Origin: JAPUME01 sp027294185
Lineage (GTDB): Bacteria > Acidobacteriota > Terriglobia > UBA7540 > JAPUME01
Assembly: GCA_963555835.3 (NCBI GenBank)
Contig: CAUVWZ020000002.1
Coordinates: 124,001 to 188,000, forward strand
DNA length: 64,000 nt
Direction of reading: 5' to 3'
The stretch's first letter is position 1. The number at the start of each line of letters is the position of its first letter. Positions 45,247-53,457 of the stretch are shown piece after piece. Made by a program: the position numbers and the translations under genes. The notes under the pieces are model-generated. The model did not search any database, was not told the origin of the DNA, and saw only the letters and a list, made by a program, of their open reading frames with translations.

Positions 45247-45930
45247 TTACGGGCGGGTCGTGATGGCGACCCAATCCTGCCGGTGAAAGGCAGGTCGATG
45301 GGAGGGTGCGTAGACCTGCACCACCTCTTTGGTCCGCAGCCCTTCGCTTTCGAGCAGTCGCACCAGGGCCTGTCGGCTGATGAAATAGGGATGGGCCACC
45401 TCGCCGAAGCGAGGCAGTATGCGCTCGATGAAGTTGCGAACTACGGCGAAGATTCGCGGATGAGTGTAGACGCCGACGATAACCTTTCCGCCGGGGCGCG
45501 TGACCCGAATCAGCTCTCTAACGAACCGCTCGGGTGATTGCACGTGGTCAAGAACGTTGAAGGAGAAGACCAGGTCAAACCGCCCCTCCGCGAACGGCAA
45601 TCCCTCTCCCATCGCGCAAACCTGACGCCCGCCGGTTTCCGGGGGACAGAGAGGCCGATAGACGCGCATCAAGGGATCGAGGAAGACCTTGTGTGTTGTG
45701 GGAAGTATCTGCGTCGCGCAGGTGGGTCCGGAGCCGACCTCAAGAATCTGCACTCCGTTGCGGGCCTCATTTTCAAATCTTCTAAGGAGGGGATGATAGC
45801 GCGTGGCCACGCGTTCGATCTGGTGCGGCATGGCGTTGGGAGCCTGCCAGAATTCGGCCTCGTGGAGTTGCGCCTTCTTCCAACGGTTCTTCTTAACGTC
45901 TCGCAGGGAAAGGGGGATTCGATCTGTCAT
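45247..45930 (-). CDS. Class I SAM-dependent methyltransferase
   Basis: The 227-aa protein has ILEVGSGPTCATQIL (SAM motif I), FDLVFSFNVLDHVQ (motif IV) and LIRVTRPGGKVIVGVY (motif V), a methyltransferase 11-type core. The C-terminus adds a small substrate cap (YFISRQALVRLLESEGL). The substrate is unknown. 21 bp from the next minus-strand gene, so probably co-transcribed with it. Confidence 0.75.
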   Translation of the reverse strand: MTDRIPLSLRDVKKNRWKKAQLHEAEFWQAPNAMPHQIERVATRYHPLLRRFENEARNGVQILEVGSGPTCATQILPTTHKVFLDPLMRVYRPLCPPETGGRQVCAMGEGLPFAEGRFDLVFSFNVLDHVQSPERFVRELIRVTRPGGKVIVGVYTHPRIFAVVRNFIERILPRFGEVAHPYFISRQALVRLLESEGLRTKEVVQVYAPSHRPAFHRQDWVAITTRP

Positions 45931-45951
45931 GAGGTGGAGAATCGGCCCTTT

Positions 45952-46704
45952 TTAGAAGATTCCCGACCGCCAGGCCAAAAACAGTCCGAAGGCAAGGCTG
46001 AAGGTGCCTGCGGTGACGCGAAGAGTTTTTTCAAGAAACTGAATGCGCTTTCCGGCCAGGGCCAGCGGCAGGCTCATCACCAGACTCATCAGCACCATGC
46101 CTCCTACCGAACCCAGCCCGAAAACGAGGATGTAGAAAACCGACATCAGAACCGAAGGGATTACTCCTACCACCAGCAACATCAACGCCCCGGTGCCGGC
46201 CATGCCATGGACTAAGCCGACTATGAATGGTTTTCCGCCCAGTTGCAGCAAGTGATGATGCCGATGTTGATGTTGCTCGTGCTCATGTTCCTGCTCATGT
46301 TCGCCGTGTGAGTGCTGGTGGAAGTGAAGATGGGTGTGCGCAACTCCGTCATGCTCGTGGGAGTGCAGATGAAGCGGGGGACTGCGGAACAGTCTGGCCA
46401 GTACGCTCGCTCCCAGAATCACCAGAACGCCGGCCACCCCTAATTCCAGATACCGGGTCATTTCAGGGGTCACGACGATGCGCAGTGCCAGCACCGCGCC
46501 TCCGAACGCCATCAGGGCCAGCGTGTGTCCCAAACCCCAGGAAGCGCCGACCAGCGATGACTTCCAAAGCGTGCGGTGTTCGCTGACGATGGTGGAAACG
46601 GCCACCAGATGGTCCGGGTCAAAGGCGTGCCGCAGCCCCAGGACGAATCCCAGGGTCAGAGCGCTCCAAATGGGGAAAGAGGTGGGTTCCAGCAGGCTAG
46701 TCAA
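45952..46704 (-). CDS. Nickel/cobalt transporter, NiCoT/UreH-like
   Basis: The 250-aa membrane protein carries the metal-binding helix signature GLRHAFDPDHLVAVST (H-x4-D-H) and, in helix 5, LVHGMAGTGALMLLV. Between them is a long histidine-rich cytoplasmic or periplasmic loop with many H-x-H groups (HSHEHDGVAHTHLHFHQHSH), typical of nickel binding. It probably imports Ni2+ or Co2+, or is the HupE/UreJ-type. Its start overlaps the aminotransferase stop by 8 bp. Confidence 0.85.
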   Translation of the reverse strand: MTSLLEPTSFPIWSALTLGFVLGLRHAFDPDHLVAVSTIVSEHRTLWKSSLVGASWGLGHTLALMAFGGAVLALRIVVTPEMTRYLELGVAGVLVILGASVLARLFRSPPLHLHSHEHDGVAHTHLHFHQHSHGEHEQEHEHEQHQHRHHHLLQLGGKPFIVGLVHGMAGTGALMLLVVGVIPSVLMSVFYILVFGLGSVGGMVLMSLVMSLPLALAGKRIQFLEKTLRVTAGTFSLAFGLFLAWRSGIF

Positions 46705-47935
46705 TTCGAATTACGTCTCCCTCGTATCGTGCCTCGATGAATTCCCGGATCTTCTCCAGGGCTTCTTCTAACTGCGCCTCATCAGCCAGATAAACCAGTC
46801 GGAAGTGGCTCGTGTCATCCTTCTCGCCGAACCCGCTCCCTGGAACTACCAGGACGCCTGTTTCCCGCAGAAGCTTTCGCGCGAATGTCTTGTCGCTTCC
46901 GGCAATACGAATGCGAGGGAACGCATAGAATGCGGCGCGCGGAGGCTCGAGGCTCAATCCCGGCACTCCGGTCCATTGCTTTACGACCAGGTCCCGCCGG
47001 GAGCGGAGTTTTTTCCGCATTTCTACAAGGTGAAGCTGGGAGCCTTCGAGCGCCGCCGGTATGGCGTACTGCTCGGCGTGATTCGCGCTCAGCCGGGTGC
47101 GAAGCAGCTTGTGCATGGTGTCGATGTAGGACTGGAGAATTTCCGCCTCGCCGCTGACCGTGACCCAGCCCAGCCGCCAGCCGGGAACCAGGTAGGACTT
47201 CGAAAGTCCGTTCAGGGTAACCGTGGGAACCTCAGGGGCAAGTGCGGCGATCGAGGGAGTTTTCTCCCCGGATTCGAGAGACAGCTTGTCGTAGATTTCG
47301 TCCGACAGGATGACCAGTCCGTGCTCCCGCGCCAGCTCGACGATTCGCTCGAGCGTGCCGAGAGAGCTGACCGAGCCGGTGGGATTGTTGGGATTGATGA
47401 CGACGATGGCGCGCGTCCTGGTGTTGATCTGTTGCTCGATCTGGTCAAGGTTCGGCTCCCAGCCCAGGTCTTCTTCCAGGTCGTAGAGGATCGGCCGGGC
47501 ATTGATTTTTCTCATCACCGCCGAATAGCACGGATATTCGGGGCGAGGCAGGAGGACATTTTCTCCTGGATTGAGCAGGGCGGAAAGACAAACCTCGATT
47601 CCTTCGCTGACGCCTTCGGTTACGAAAGCATCCTGCACGTTTCGAATCGATTTGCCATCGGCTTCGCGGCGAATCGCCTCCAGCGCCTCGGGAACTCCTC
47701 CTGAGGGCGCATATCCGTTCTTGCCATCGCGCATGGCCTTGACCACCGCATCGATGACGTGAGGTGGAGTGCAAAAGTCGGACTTGAGCGGGTCGCCGAT
47801 GTTCAGGCGAATAATCCTTTTCCCCTCCTCGGCGAGCGTGTCGGCCATCACCTCGATATCGCGGATGGCGTAGCGGAGATTCTCCAAATGTTCGGCAGGA
47901 ACGATTCGGCGGCTCTGAAGGGTTGGGCCTTTCAC
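46697..47935 (-). CDS. Class I/II PLP aminotransferase, alanine-transaminase type
   Basis: The 412-aa enzyme has the fold-I aminotransferase landmarks: LNIGDPLKSDFCTP, GKNGYAPSGGVPEALEAIRR (substrate loop), VINPNNPTGSVSSLG (PLP pocket), LSDEIYDKL (Asp for pyridine N), and NGLSKSYLVPGWRLGWV with the Schiff-base Lys. AlaA/AlaT-like proteins transfer amino groups between alanine and 2-oxoglutarate. It is the first gene of the minus-strand group with the Ni/Co transporter. No signal peptide. Probably housekeeping. Confidence 0.85.
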   Translation of the reverse strand: MKGPTLQSRRIVPAEHLENLRYAIRDIEVMADTLAEEGKRIIRLNIGDPLKSDFCTPPHVIDAVVKAMRDGKNGYAPSGGVPEALEAIRREADGKSIRNVQDAFVTEGVSEGIEVCLSALLNPGENVLLPRPEYPCYSAVMRKINARPILYDLEEDLGWEPNLDQIEQQINTRTRAIVVINPNNPTGSVSSLGTLERIVELAREHGLVILSDEIYDKLSLESGEKTPSIAALAPEVPTVTLNGLSKSYLVPGWRLGWVTVSGEAEILQSYIDTMHKLLRTRLSANHAEQYAIPAALEGSQLHLVEMRKKLRSRRDLVVKQWTGVPGLSLEPPRAAFYAFPRIRIAGSDKTFARKLLRETGVLVVPGSGFGEKDDTSHFRLVYLADEAQLEEALEKIREFIEARYEGDVIRID

Positions 47936-48084
47936 AGGATTCTCCCGGGCGAAACGAGGGGGGAATGTCCGTCTCGCTCTATCGCATCCTATCTGCTTTT
48001 AGCAGAAAGGTTAAGGAACTGTCAACTTAGGCCTTAGGTCGAGGACCCGATGAGGGTGTGGCACGCGAGTCGGATTGACAGCCT
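47936..48084. other. Promoter region between aminotransferase and integrative element
   Basis: Contains a small hairpin TCTGC/GCAGA (47991-48005), otherwise nothing recognised. The integrase stop is at 48085. Confidence 0.35.
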
Positions 48085-49395
48085 CTAAATCTTCATGTTA
48101 AAAAGGTTCGTGAATGCCCGCGTGGGGCTGTGGCGCAGTTGGGAGCGCGCGTGACTGGCAGTCACGAGGTCGCGGGTTCGACCCCCGCCAGCTCCACCAT
48201 TCGTTTCAATCACTTCCGTAAATTCTTCATCCCCTCTGTCTTTTCCCGGTTGCGTATAGGTTGCAGATAGTTGCGGACTTGTTATCGAATCCAGGCGGTC
48301 TATCACGTCGACGTTGGCCCCTGGCATCAGGTGAGCGTAGGTGTCAGCGGTCACACGGATGCTGGAGTGGCCCATCTGGTCTCGCACGTAGACGAGTGGT
48401 GCCCCTTTCTGAATGAGCTGAGAGCCGAATGTATGCCTGAGATCATGGAATCGAATCTCCCGAATGCCTGCCTTCACCAAGCAAGGTTTGAACACCCGCT
48501 GCACAAAGTTCTCCGCATCCTGTGGCCCTCCAGTGCGGGAAGGGAAGACCAACTCAGAGTCAAGGTCTGTCCCTCGCTGGAAGGCTTCAAGCAGTCGTTT
48601 GTCGCGGAGGTTGAGCAGAACCCGCCTGAGTTCCCGTGAAAGGTCTACGCGCCGGGGCTTGTGGCTCTTCGGGCTAATGAATCGCCCACCCTGGAGATTC
48701 CGCTGCACGATGATGAACCGCTGCGAGTCAAATTCGCTCTCGCCGAATTGGGCATCGCCCCACTTCAGGGCCAGGAGTTCACCGCGCCGTAGTCCAGTAC
48801 GGAGAGCGCAAAGTAACAACGGGTAGTCACCAGGATAAAACTCGCGGGCAGTCTCCAGGAAGCGGCGGGTCTCTCCGGGAGTGAGAGCGGCGGGCTTTCT
48901 CGCTCCTTCCCCAGAGCGGTAGAACCGACCGAGACGAAGCGCAGGATTGCGGTCGAGCAGGCCGTCCTCGATTGCGTGATTCAAGATTTCTCTGAATGGG
49001 GCGAGCATGAGGCGGATTGTGTTGCGGGAGAAGCTACCTGTCGAGAGTTTTTCGGCTATGAACGCCTTGATACGATCCCGGGTGATCTCCGTCAGACGCA
49101 TGGAGCCGAACACGGGTAGCACGTGAATCCTGAGATTGCGCCGGTAGCTCTCCTGGGTGGACTGCTTGCATTCGACTTGGGCGTAGTGTTTCAACCAACG
49201 TTCGGCGTACTCAACGAGGGCGAGTTCCTTGCGCTCTTCCAAGACTCCGAGATCGCCCAAGGCAAGGCGCGCTTCAATTTGCCGCTTCACTTTCTCTGCG
49301 GCCTCGCGGGTTCCCACCTTCTTGGCCTTGCGCCGCCCGCGGTAGTTGATGAATACCCACCACGCATTGTTTCGCTTTCTGACTTTAACGCTCAC
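48085..49395 (-). CDS. Tyrosine integrase of the tRNA-Ala element
   Basis: The 436-aa integrase has an AP2-like N-terminal arm-binding region (VKVRKRNNAWWVFINYRGRR), a core-binding domain, and all catalytic residues: Arg in RTGLRRGELLAL, HDLRHTFGSQL, GHSSIRVT and Tyr in ADTYAHLM. After about residue 390 the frame runs through the tRNA-Ala gene on the opposite strand; the tail GGAGGGRTRDLVTASHARSQ is encoded by tRNA sequence. Integration therefore replaced the native C-terminus. The catalytic domain is complete. Confidence 0.92.
   Translation of the reverse strand: MSVKVRKRNNAWWVFINYRGRRKAKKVGTREAAEKVKRQIEARLALGDLGVLEERKELALVEYAERWLKHYAQVECKQSTQESYRRNLRIHVLPVFGSMRLTEITRDRIKAFIAEKLSTGSFSRNTIRLMLAPFREILNHAIEDGLLDRNPALRLGRFYRSGEGARKPAALTPGETRRFLETAREFYPGDYPLLLCALRTGLRRGELLALKWGDAQFGESEFDSQRFIIVQRNLQGGRFISPKSHKPRRVDLSRELRRVLLNLRDKRLLEAFQRGTDLDSELVFPSRTGGPQDAENFVQRVFKPCLVKAGIREIRFHDLRHTFGSQLIQKGAPLVYVRDQMGHSSIRVTADTYAHLMPGANVDVIDRLDSITSPQLSATYTQPGKDRGDEEFTEVIETNGGAGGGRTRDLVTASHARSQLRHSPTRAFTNLFNMKI
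48124..48199 (+). tRNA. tRNA-Ala (anticodon GGC)
   Basis: Acceptor GGGGCTG (48124-48130) pairs with CAGCTCC (48189-48195), discriminator A, CCA encoded. The anticodon stem-loop GTGACTGGCAGTCAC gives GGC, and the T-loop GGTTCGACCCC is intact. The 3' 46 nt are restored by the element's att copy, so the tRNA stays functional. Confidence 0.95.
48154..48199 (+). other. Attachment site (left), 3' part of tRNA-Ala
   Basis: 46-bp sequence identical to 62803-62848, starting at the anticodon stem and ending at CCA. Flanks differ on both sides, which defines the repeat exactly. Confidence 0.95.
48248..48264 (+). repeat. Candidate integrase arm site, left
   Basis: 17-bp GGTTGCGTATAGGTTGC, identical and in the same orientation as 62712-62728. 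It includes an internal near-repeat (ggttgc twice). It lies 48 bp from the left att repeat. Confidence 0.6.
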
Positions 49396-49702
49396 AAGTT
49401 ACCCCCTGTAAGACTTCCCGCACAATACCATCTACCTGCACGCTTTCCAACGGCGTAATCTTGTGGCGCTCTAGCCAGGCATCGAAGTTCTGGCGCCGGA
49501 CAAGAATCTTTCCGCCGATCCGAACGGCCGGAAGCGGGTCAACCGGGGAATTAATCCACCCTCTCAAAGTGCGTTCCGACGTATCGCTGTACTCGGCGAG
49601 GTGCCGAAGTCCTAACCATTCAGCCATCATTCGGACGTGGCCGCGCGAAAGGCCAATAATTGCCTTTTCCTCTTTCGCAGGATTTTGGCCGTTCCTTCTC
49701 AC
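49385..49702 (-). CDS. Excisionase-like helix-turn-helix protein (105 aa)
   Basis: GTG start at 49702 is chosen because it overlaps the helicase stop as GTGA. The middle carries LGLRHLAEYSDTSERTLRGW then PLPAVRIGGKILVRRQNFDA and WLERHKI, the winged helix of excisionase/MerR-type proteins. Overlaps the integrase start by 11 bp. Expected to control the direction of recombination. Confidence 0.75.
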   Translation of the reverse strand: MRRNGQNPAKEEKAIIGLSRGHVRMMAEWLGLRHLAEYSDTSERTLRGWINSPVDPLPAVRIGGKILVRRQNFDAWLERHKITPLESVQVDGIVREVLQGVTCER

Positions 49703-51030
49703 GGTACAATTACCTCTTCCGCTTCGGGTTCCAGCACTCGGAGTGTTTCCCCCTCGAACCGCACACAGAACCGATCCTGTAAGCCGCGGCGAGCCTTCAG
49801 AATCCGAAACCATAAATCACCCTGGACATCCATAAAGTCTTTCGTGCTGATTCCCGCCTTTAGCTCCGGGCGCCAGCACCCGATGAGGAAATCCGCGCTG
49901 TCCTCAATTGCTCCGGAATCTCTCGCGTCAGTGATCGTCACTTCCTCGGACCCGTCGCCTGCCTTTCGGGATGTTTGTGCTACGAGCAGAACCACGACGT
50001 TCAGATTCTTTGCGAGTTGCTTCACTGAGCGGGCGAGTTCCGAAGTTCGTTCGACGATGCCCGCGTTCTTGGGACCGCCGCCGAGATAGGCGAGATAATC
50101 AATCACCACCAATTGAACAGGCTTCAGCTTTTTCAAATTCACCAAGGCTGTGATACGGCGTTCGATTTCGCCGATTGTGATCCCAGACTTGTCAATGATG
50201 GCGAGCCTGTCCTTGAACTTTTCCACAAATGACCCAGCCCCGACTGCTTCCTTCTCTCCATGGCGGTAGGCCCAAATCACTTCATTTCGAGTTTTTCCAG
50301 CGTGGATTTGGAGTTGGCGTCCGAAAGTTTGCAGGCGGGGCATTTCCAATGAGAAAAACGTAACAGCCGCCTCCGGGTATCCCTCCAGCACATTGCGAAT
50401 CACGTTTTGTGCAATGGCAGACTTACCGACAGCGGTTCGGGCAATCACCGTCACCACTTCACCAAATTGAAATCCCCCCGTGCGTTCGTCCAGTTCTCGA
50501 ATCCCGAAACGGATGGACAATGCGTCGATATTTCGGACGTACTGGTCATACTCCCGTTCCAAGGCTTCGAGAGAGTCGTCTGCTTCCTCGACCCGCCGCG
50601 ATTCAAGTAGAAGCCGAAGTTTCTCTGCTTCCTGAGAAAGACGATCGAAATCGTCTTTCTGGGCCAAAGTCATAAATAACTCGGCCCAGCTCATTGCCCG
50701 TCGCCGGATCGCTGACGCTCTTATAAGTTTCTCCCACTGGGCTAGGTTGTTCGAGAATGGCATCCCCTGGTCCAGGCCCGCGAGGTAAGCGACCCCTCCG
50801 ATTTTTTCTAGTTCCCCTTTTCTTTCGAGGGTATCGACTAGGGTCGGAAGGTCAACCGGCTCCCCAGCGTCCGCAAGTTGGGCCATCGCTAGGTAAATTC
50901 TCTGGTGACGGTCCGAGGAAAAATCCTGGCATGAGAGGAGCACGGACTGGTCGAAGTATCCGCGGTTGATGAGGTTCGCCAACAGGGCCTTCTCCGCCTC
51001 CAGGTTATGCGGCAGGTGTAGCTTGCTCAC
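49699..51030 (-). CDS. DnaB-like replicative helicase
   Basis: The 443-aa protein has the DnaB N-terminal domain (PHNLEAEKALLANLINRGYF, the protein's first 110 residues) and the RecA-like helicase domain with Walker A ARTAVGKS at 197-204, SLEMPRLQTFGRQL, Walker B VVIDYLAYLGG, and SDFLIGCWRPE-type sensor (written as in ADFLIGCWRPE). Phage-borne DnaB homologs replicate the element. Together with the Rep gene it replaces the host initiator-loader pathway. Overlaps the Rep gene end. Confidence 0.85.
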   Translation of the reverse strand: MSKLHLPHNLEAEKALLANLINRGYFDQSVLLSCQDFSSDRHQRIYLAMAQLADAGEPVDLPTLVDTLERKGELEKIGGVAYLAGLDQGMPFSNNLAQWEKLIRASAIRRRAMSWAELFMTLAQKDDFDRLSQEAEKLRLLLESRRVEEADDSLEALEREYDQYVRNIDALSIRFGIRELDERTGGFQFGEVVTVIARTAVGKSAIAQNVIRNVLEGYPEAAVTFFSLEMPRLQTFGRQLQIHAGKTRNEVIWAYRHGEKEAVGAGSFVEKFKDRLAIIDKSGITIGEIERRITALVNLKKLKPVQLVVIDYLAYLGGGPKNAGIVERTSELARSVKQLAKNLNVVVLLVAQTSRKAGDGSEEVTITDARDSGAIEDSADFLIGCWRPELKAGISTKDFMDVQGDLWFRILKARRGLQDRFCVRFEGETLRVLEPEAEEVIVP

Positions 51031-51793
51031 GTCCTTTTCCCTCCAAGTTGCGGTAGTGGTCGGCCTGCGTGAGTTGCTTGTTGGCGGTCATGGGAGTGTC
51101 TGCCTCATCTTCCCACCTGGCGTCGTTTATCCAGGAGGCGGCGTAGGGGATGTACTGGCCCCCGTCGCGAGTCCATTGCGCCGAGTCTTGGTGAATTTTC
51201 AAAGATTTAATAATCACCTCAAAGAGGTTTTTATCCGGATTGAGTTTCTTGAGGGCTTTTAACGCTTTTTTCTTGGCAACTTTTTTAGGGTACGTTTCCC
51301 AAAATTTCACAAAGAGAGCATCTATGTCTTCTGTACTGTCTACTGTATTGTCTATATAGGTAGGAAGGTTCCTTCCACTCTGACTGGAAGCTTTCTTCCT
51401 ACCTGAGTGGAAGCTTTCTTCCACTCTCTCTCCTTTAGACTGGAAGGTATCTTCCTGTCTCTTCCAGGTGAATTTCTTTGATTTCGCAACCCAAAATCTA
51501 TTTCCATGCGGTGCTTGATCCAACCGGATATAGCCTTCCTTTGCGAGACGCCGACAGTTCTCAGCGACGGTCCTTTCAGAAGTTCCGAGGTCAGAAGCGA
51601 TCTCGGAATATTTGATTGGTTTTCCACCCAGGACTATCCCAACTCCGTCTTCCTCCCTTGTGGTGTGGTCAATCAGCCATGCAAACTCCCAAATTGCGAT
51701 ACCGAGACGCGTTCGATGTTCCGGGCAGAGGAGTCCGTTTGATAGGGGGATGGAATAGTTAATTTCCCCTGGCCTTGATCCATTGAACTTCAT
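51005..51793 (-). CDS. Replication initiator-like protein (262 aa)
   Basis: N-terminal part resembles a phage replication winged helix: LCPEHRTRLGIAIWEFAWLI, then a Rep-type HTH (PIKYSEIASDLGTSERTVAE NCRR, given in part: IASDLGTSERTVAENCRRLA). C-terminal part (FVKFWETYPKKVAKKKALKA) is the DnaD/O-protein-like helicase-loading tail seen in many phages. The gene itself contains four iterons (51363-51455), as lambda O contains its origin. It probably binds them and recruits the DnaB-like helicase encoded downstream. Confidence 0.7.
   Translation of the reverse strand: MKFNGSRPGEINYSIPLSNGLLCPEHRTRLGIAIWEFAWLIDHTTREEDGVGIVLGGKPIKYSEIASDLGTSERTVAENCRRLAKEGYIRLDQAPHGNRFWVAKSKKFTWKRQEDTFQSKGERVEESFHSGRKKASSQSGRNLPTYIDNTVDSTEDIDALFVKFWETYPKKVAKKKALKALKKLNPDKNLFEVIIKSLKIHQDSAQWTRDGGQYIPYAASWINDARWEDEADTPMTANKQLTQADHYRNLEGKGREQATPAA
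51363..51455. other. Candidate replication origin: four palindromic iterons
   Basis: GGAAGGTTCCTTCC (51363), GGAAGCTTTCTTCC (51386), GGAAGCTTTCTTCC (51409) and GGAAGGTATCTTCC (51442). Spacing is 23, 23 and 33 bp, that is two turns, two turns and three turns of DNA. AT-rich DNA flanks them (51320-51360). They lie inside the Rep gene, as in lambdoid origins. Confidence 0.7.
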
Positions 51794-52293
51794 GGGGCTA
51801 CGCTCGTCTCCTCGGGTTTGGCCTGCCTAGCCGCGCGAAGTAGGTTCAAAAAACTCTCCCGCGTGGATGGGATTCCGCACCCGAGTCTTTCGAGGATGAG
51901 GGCGACCTGCGCGAGAAGCAGGCCGGGGCGAGAGTTTAGATTGTCGTGGAGGCGTTCATCACGCAGGACGCGCAGGACCCCAATCGTCTGCGTGAGGGCA
52001 TCGGTTGGGGTTGAATCAATTTCCCATAGGGTGTAGTCTTGCGGAGTAAGTGGGGCGAGCTGCCGCTCGGCATTACTCGCCCCCGTGTTAAAGCTATCGT
52101 CCTTGGGCACCTCCTCTGCGCGCTCAGTGAAAGCTAACGAACGGTCCTCGCCGCTTTCCGGCACTGTCGGAAATTCTCGGGCTTGATTTTTGTGGGATTC
52201 CCGTGCTAAAAGATTGGTACGTTCCATTTTTGCTCCATCCATTAGTAAGTCCCCCTGCCCCGAGTTAGTCCCTCGGGCGGGGGTGCGTCTCAT
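51790..52293 (-). CDS. Hypothetical element protein (167 aa)
   Basis: Start at 52293 is supported by an ATGA overlap with the upstream regulator; a shorter start at 52242 has a G-rich site. The N-terminal 90 residues are polar and disordered-looking, followed by a helical region (DALTQTIGVLRVLRDERLHD, RPGLLLAQVALILERLGC). No family is recognised. In operon with Rep. Confidence 0.5.
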   Translation of the reverse strand: MRRTPARGTNSGQGDLLMDGAKMERTNLLARESHKNQAREFPTVPESGEDRSLAFTERAEEVPKDDSFNTGASNAERQLAPLTPQDYTLWEIDSTPTDALTQTIGVLRVLRDERLHDNLNSRPGLLLAQVALILERLGCGIPSTRESFLNLLRAARQAKPEETSVAP

Positions 52294-52544
52294 TTGCCAA
52301 TTTGGGCGGGGGCTTGCACACGTGCCGGGTTTTGGCTAGCGGATGATCTTGTGGTGTGCACTTGGCTGAAAAGAAAATTTGAACTGCGCCCGAAAACTCG
52401 CGCGAGCCTCGCTCGCCAGGCGGGATAACAAGGCAGCAGCCCGCGCTCAACTAGAGACAGGGCACCCTCGCTGATGCCGGTTCTCATGGATATAAACGCC
52501 AACGTCCATCCTCGTTTTTCCCTTTCACCGCGAATTCTGAACAT
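52290..52544 (-). CDS. XRE-type repressor-like protein (84 aa)
   Basis: ATG at 52544 follows a G-rich site. Contains a helix-turn-helix (GEREKRGWTLAFISMRTGIS then EGALSLVERGLLP). It sits at the head of the leftward replication operon, opposite to the rightward cargo genes, as the master repressor of a phage or satellite does. The shared control region holds paired 8-bp repeats. Confidence 0.65.
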   Translation of the reverse strand: MFRIRGEREKRGWTLAFISMRTGISEGALSLVERGLLPCYPAWRARLARVFGRSSNFLFSQVHTTRSSASQNPARVQAPAQIGK

Positions 52545-52577
52545 CACCACCCCCCCAAAAAAAAGATATTGCACACT

Positions 52578-52601
52578 TAGTCTAACCCGCATATAGTCTA
52601 A
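52578..52601. promoter_or_regulatory. Paired operator repeats between divergent operons
   Basis: TAGTCTAA at 52578-52585 and again at 52594-52601, a 16-bp period (same face of the helix within half a turn). They lie between the divergent starts at 52544 and 52622. Likely binding sites for the XRE-type repressor. Confidence 0.55.
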
Positions 52602-52621
52602 GCGCACGGGAAAATGAAAGC

Positions 52622-53260
52622 ATGAATAAACGACAAAGCCATGGCACACGGATTTTTGACTGCGAGAAAGAGGGTCGTGACCTTTGTGATTGGTTGAACG
52701 AGAACCAAAAGCTCTCTTGCGGCAAAAGGGTTGCCACTTTAATTGAGAACATTAGTAAGGGGTGGCCCAAATGTGGGTACGGGGATTTGGGAATGATTGG
52801 AAGGGTTGCATTTGTTGCTGGGCGTACCGTTACGGAAAAGATCCGGCTAATTGACCTCCCAATCCGAATCCGGCCGGATGTATCAGCCTTGGCGAAGGTC
52901 GAGAGCGAACTCAAGCGTCACAAGATGCGTCCTGTGATCATGGGGCGTGCTGCTGTACCCCGATATAAACAAAAGAACATCAAACCGCAGATGCACACCG
53001 AATTCTTGTGGACGTGGGATTACGGGAAAGATCCTGCAACTCGACCTGTTCATTTACTTATGCAGCTCTGCGAGGCAGACTATTTTGACCGGATAAGAAA
53101 TTGCAAAAAATGCACCATTTGGTTCTTCGCGCGCTTTAGGCACCAACTGTTTTGCTCGCAGAAGTGCCAAATAGATCATTACAGAAGGACCGACAAATTC
53201 AAAGCACACCATCGAGATTACACGCGTACGCTCCGCCGAAGGAAACGGCAGGGAAAATAG
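52622..53260 (+). CDS. CGNR-like zinc finger protein (212 aa)
   Basis: First gene of the rightward operon. The C-terminus has CKKCTIWFFARFRHQLFCSQ then KCQIDHYRR: a C-x2-C...C-x4-C zinc site like CGNR-type or ABATE-linked fingers, where W and R/H between the pairs are conserved. The N-terminus (RIFDCEKEGRDLCDWLNENQ) lacks a recognised domain. It may be an activator or toxin-type regulator of the element. Confidence 0.55.
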   Translation: MNKRQSHGTRIFDCEKEGRDLCDWLNENQKLSCGKRVATLIENISKGWPKCGYGDLGMIGRVAFVAGRTVTEKIRLIDLPIRIRPDVSALAKVESELKRHKMRPVIMGRAAVPRYKQKNIKPQMHTEFLWTWDYGKDPATRPVHLLMQLCEADYFDRIRNCKKCTIWFFARFRHQLFCSQKCQIDHYRRTDKFKAHHRDYTRTLRRRKRQGK

Positions 53261-53457
53261 ACAGGTCCACGCTACATCATGCGTGACAGTTGAACCAGGT
53301 AGATTTCAAGACAAATCCCTGAAAGAGGCTATTCCAAAATTTGGCCTGATTTGAACAACCGAATGGATGAAGATCACCCGTAAGAAATAACGGGACGCCC
53401 GAGTGCCAAGGAACACTCGGACGCCCCTAACCACTCCAACCTATTCAGGAGGCTGAA
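53261..53457. other. Intergenic region with a perfect hairpin
   Basis: CGAGTG (53400-53405) and CACTCG (53414-53419) form a 6-bp stem with an 8-nt loop, flanked by direct GGACGCCC-type repeats. It lies 38 bp before the next gene. Possible attenuator or processing site; no T run follows, so it is not a classic terminator. Confidence 0.4.
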
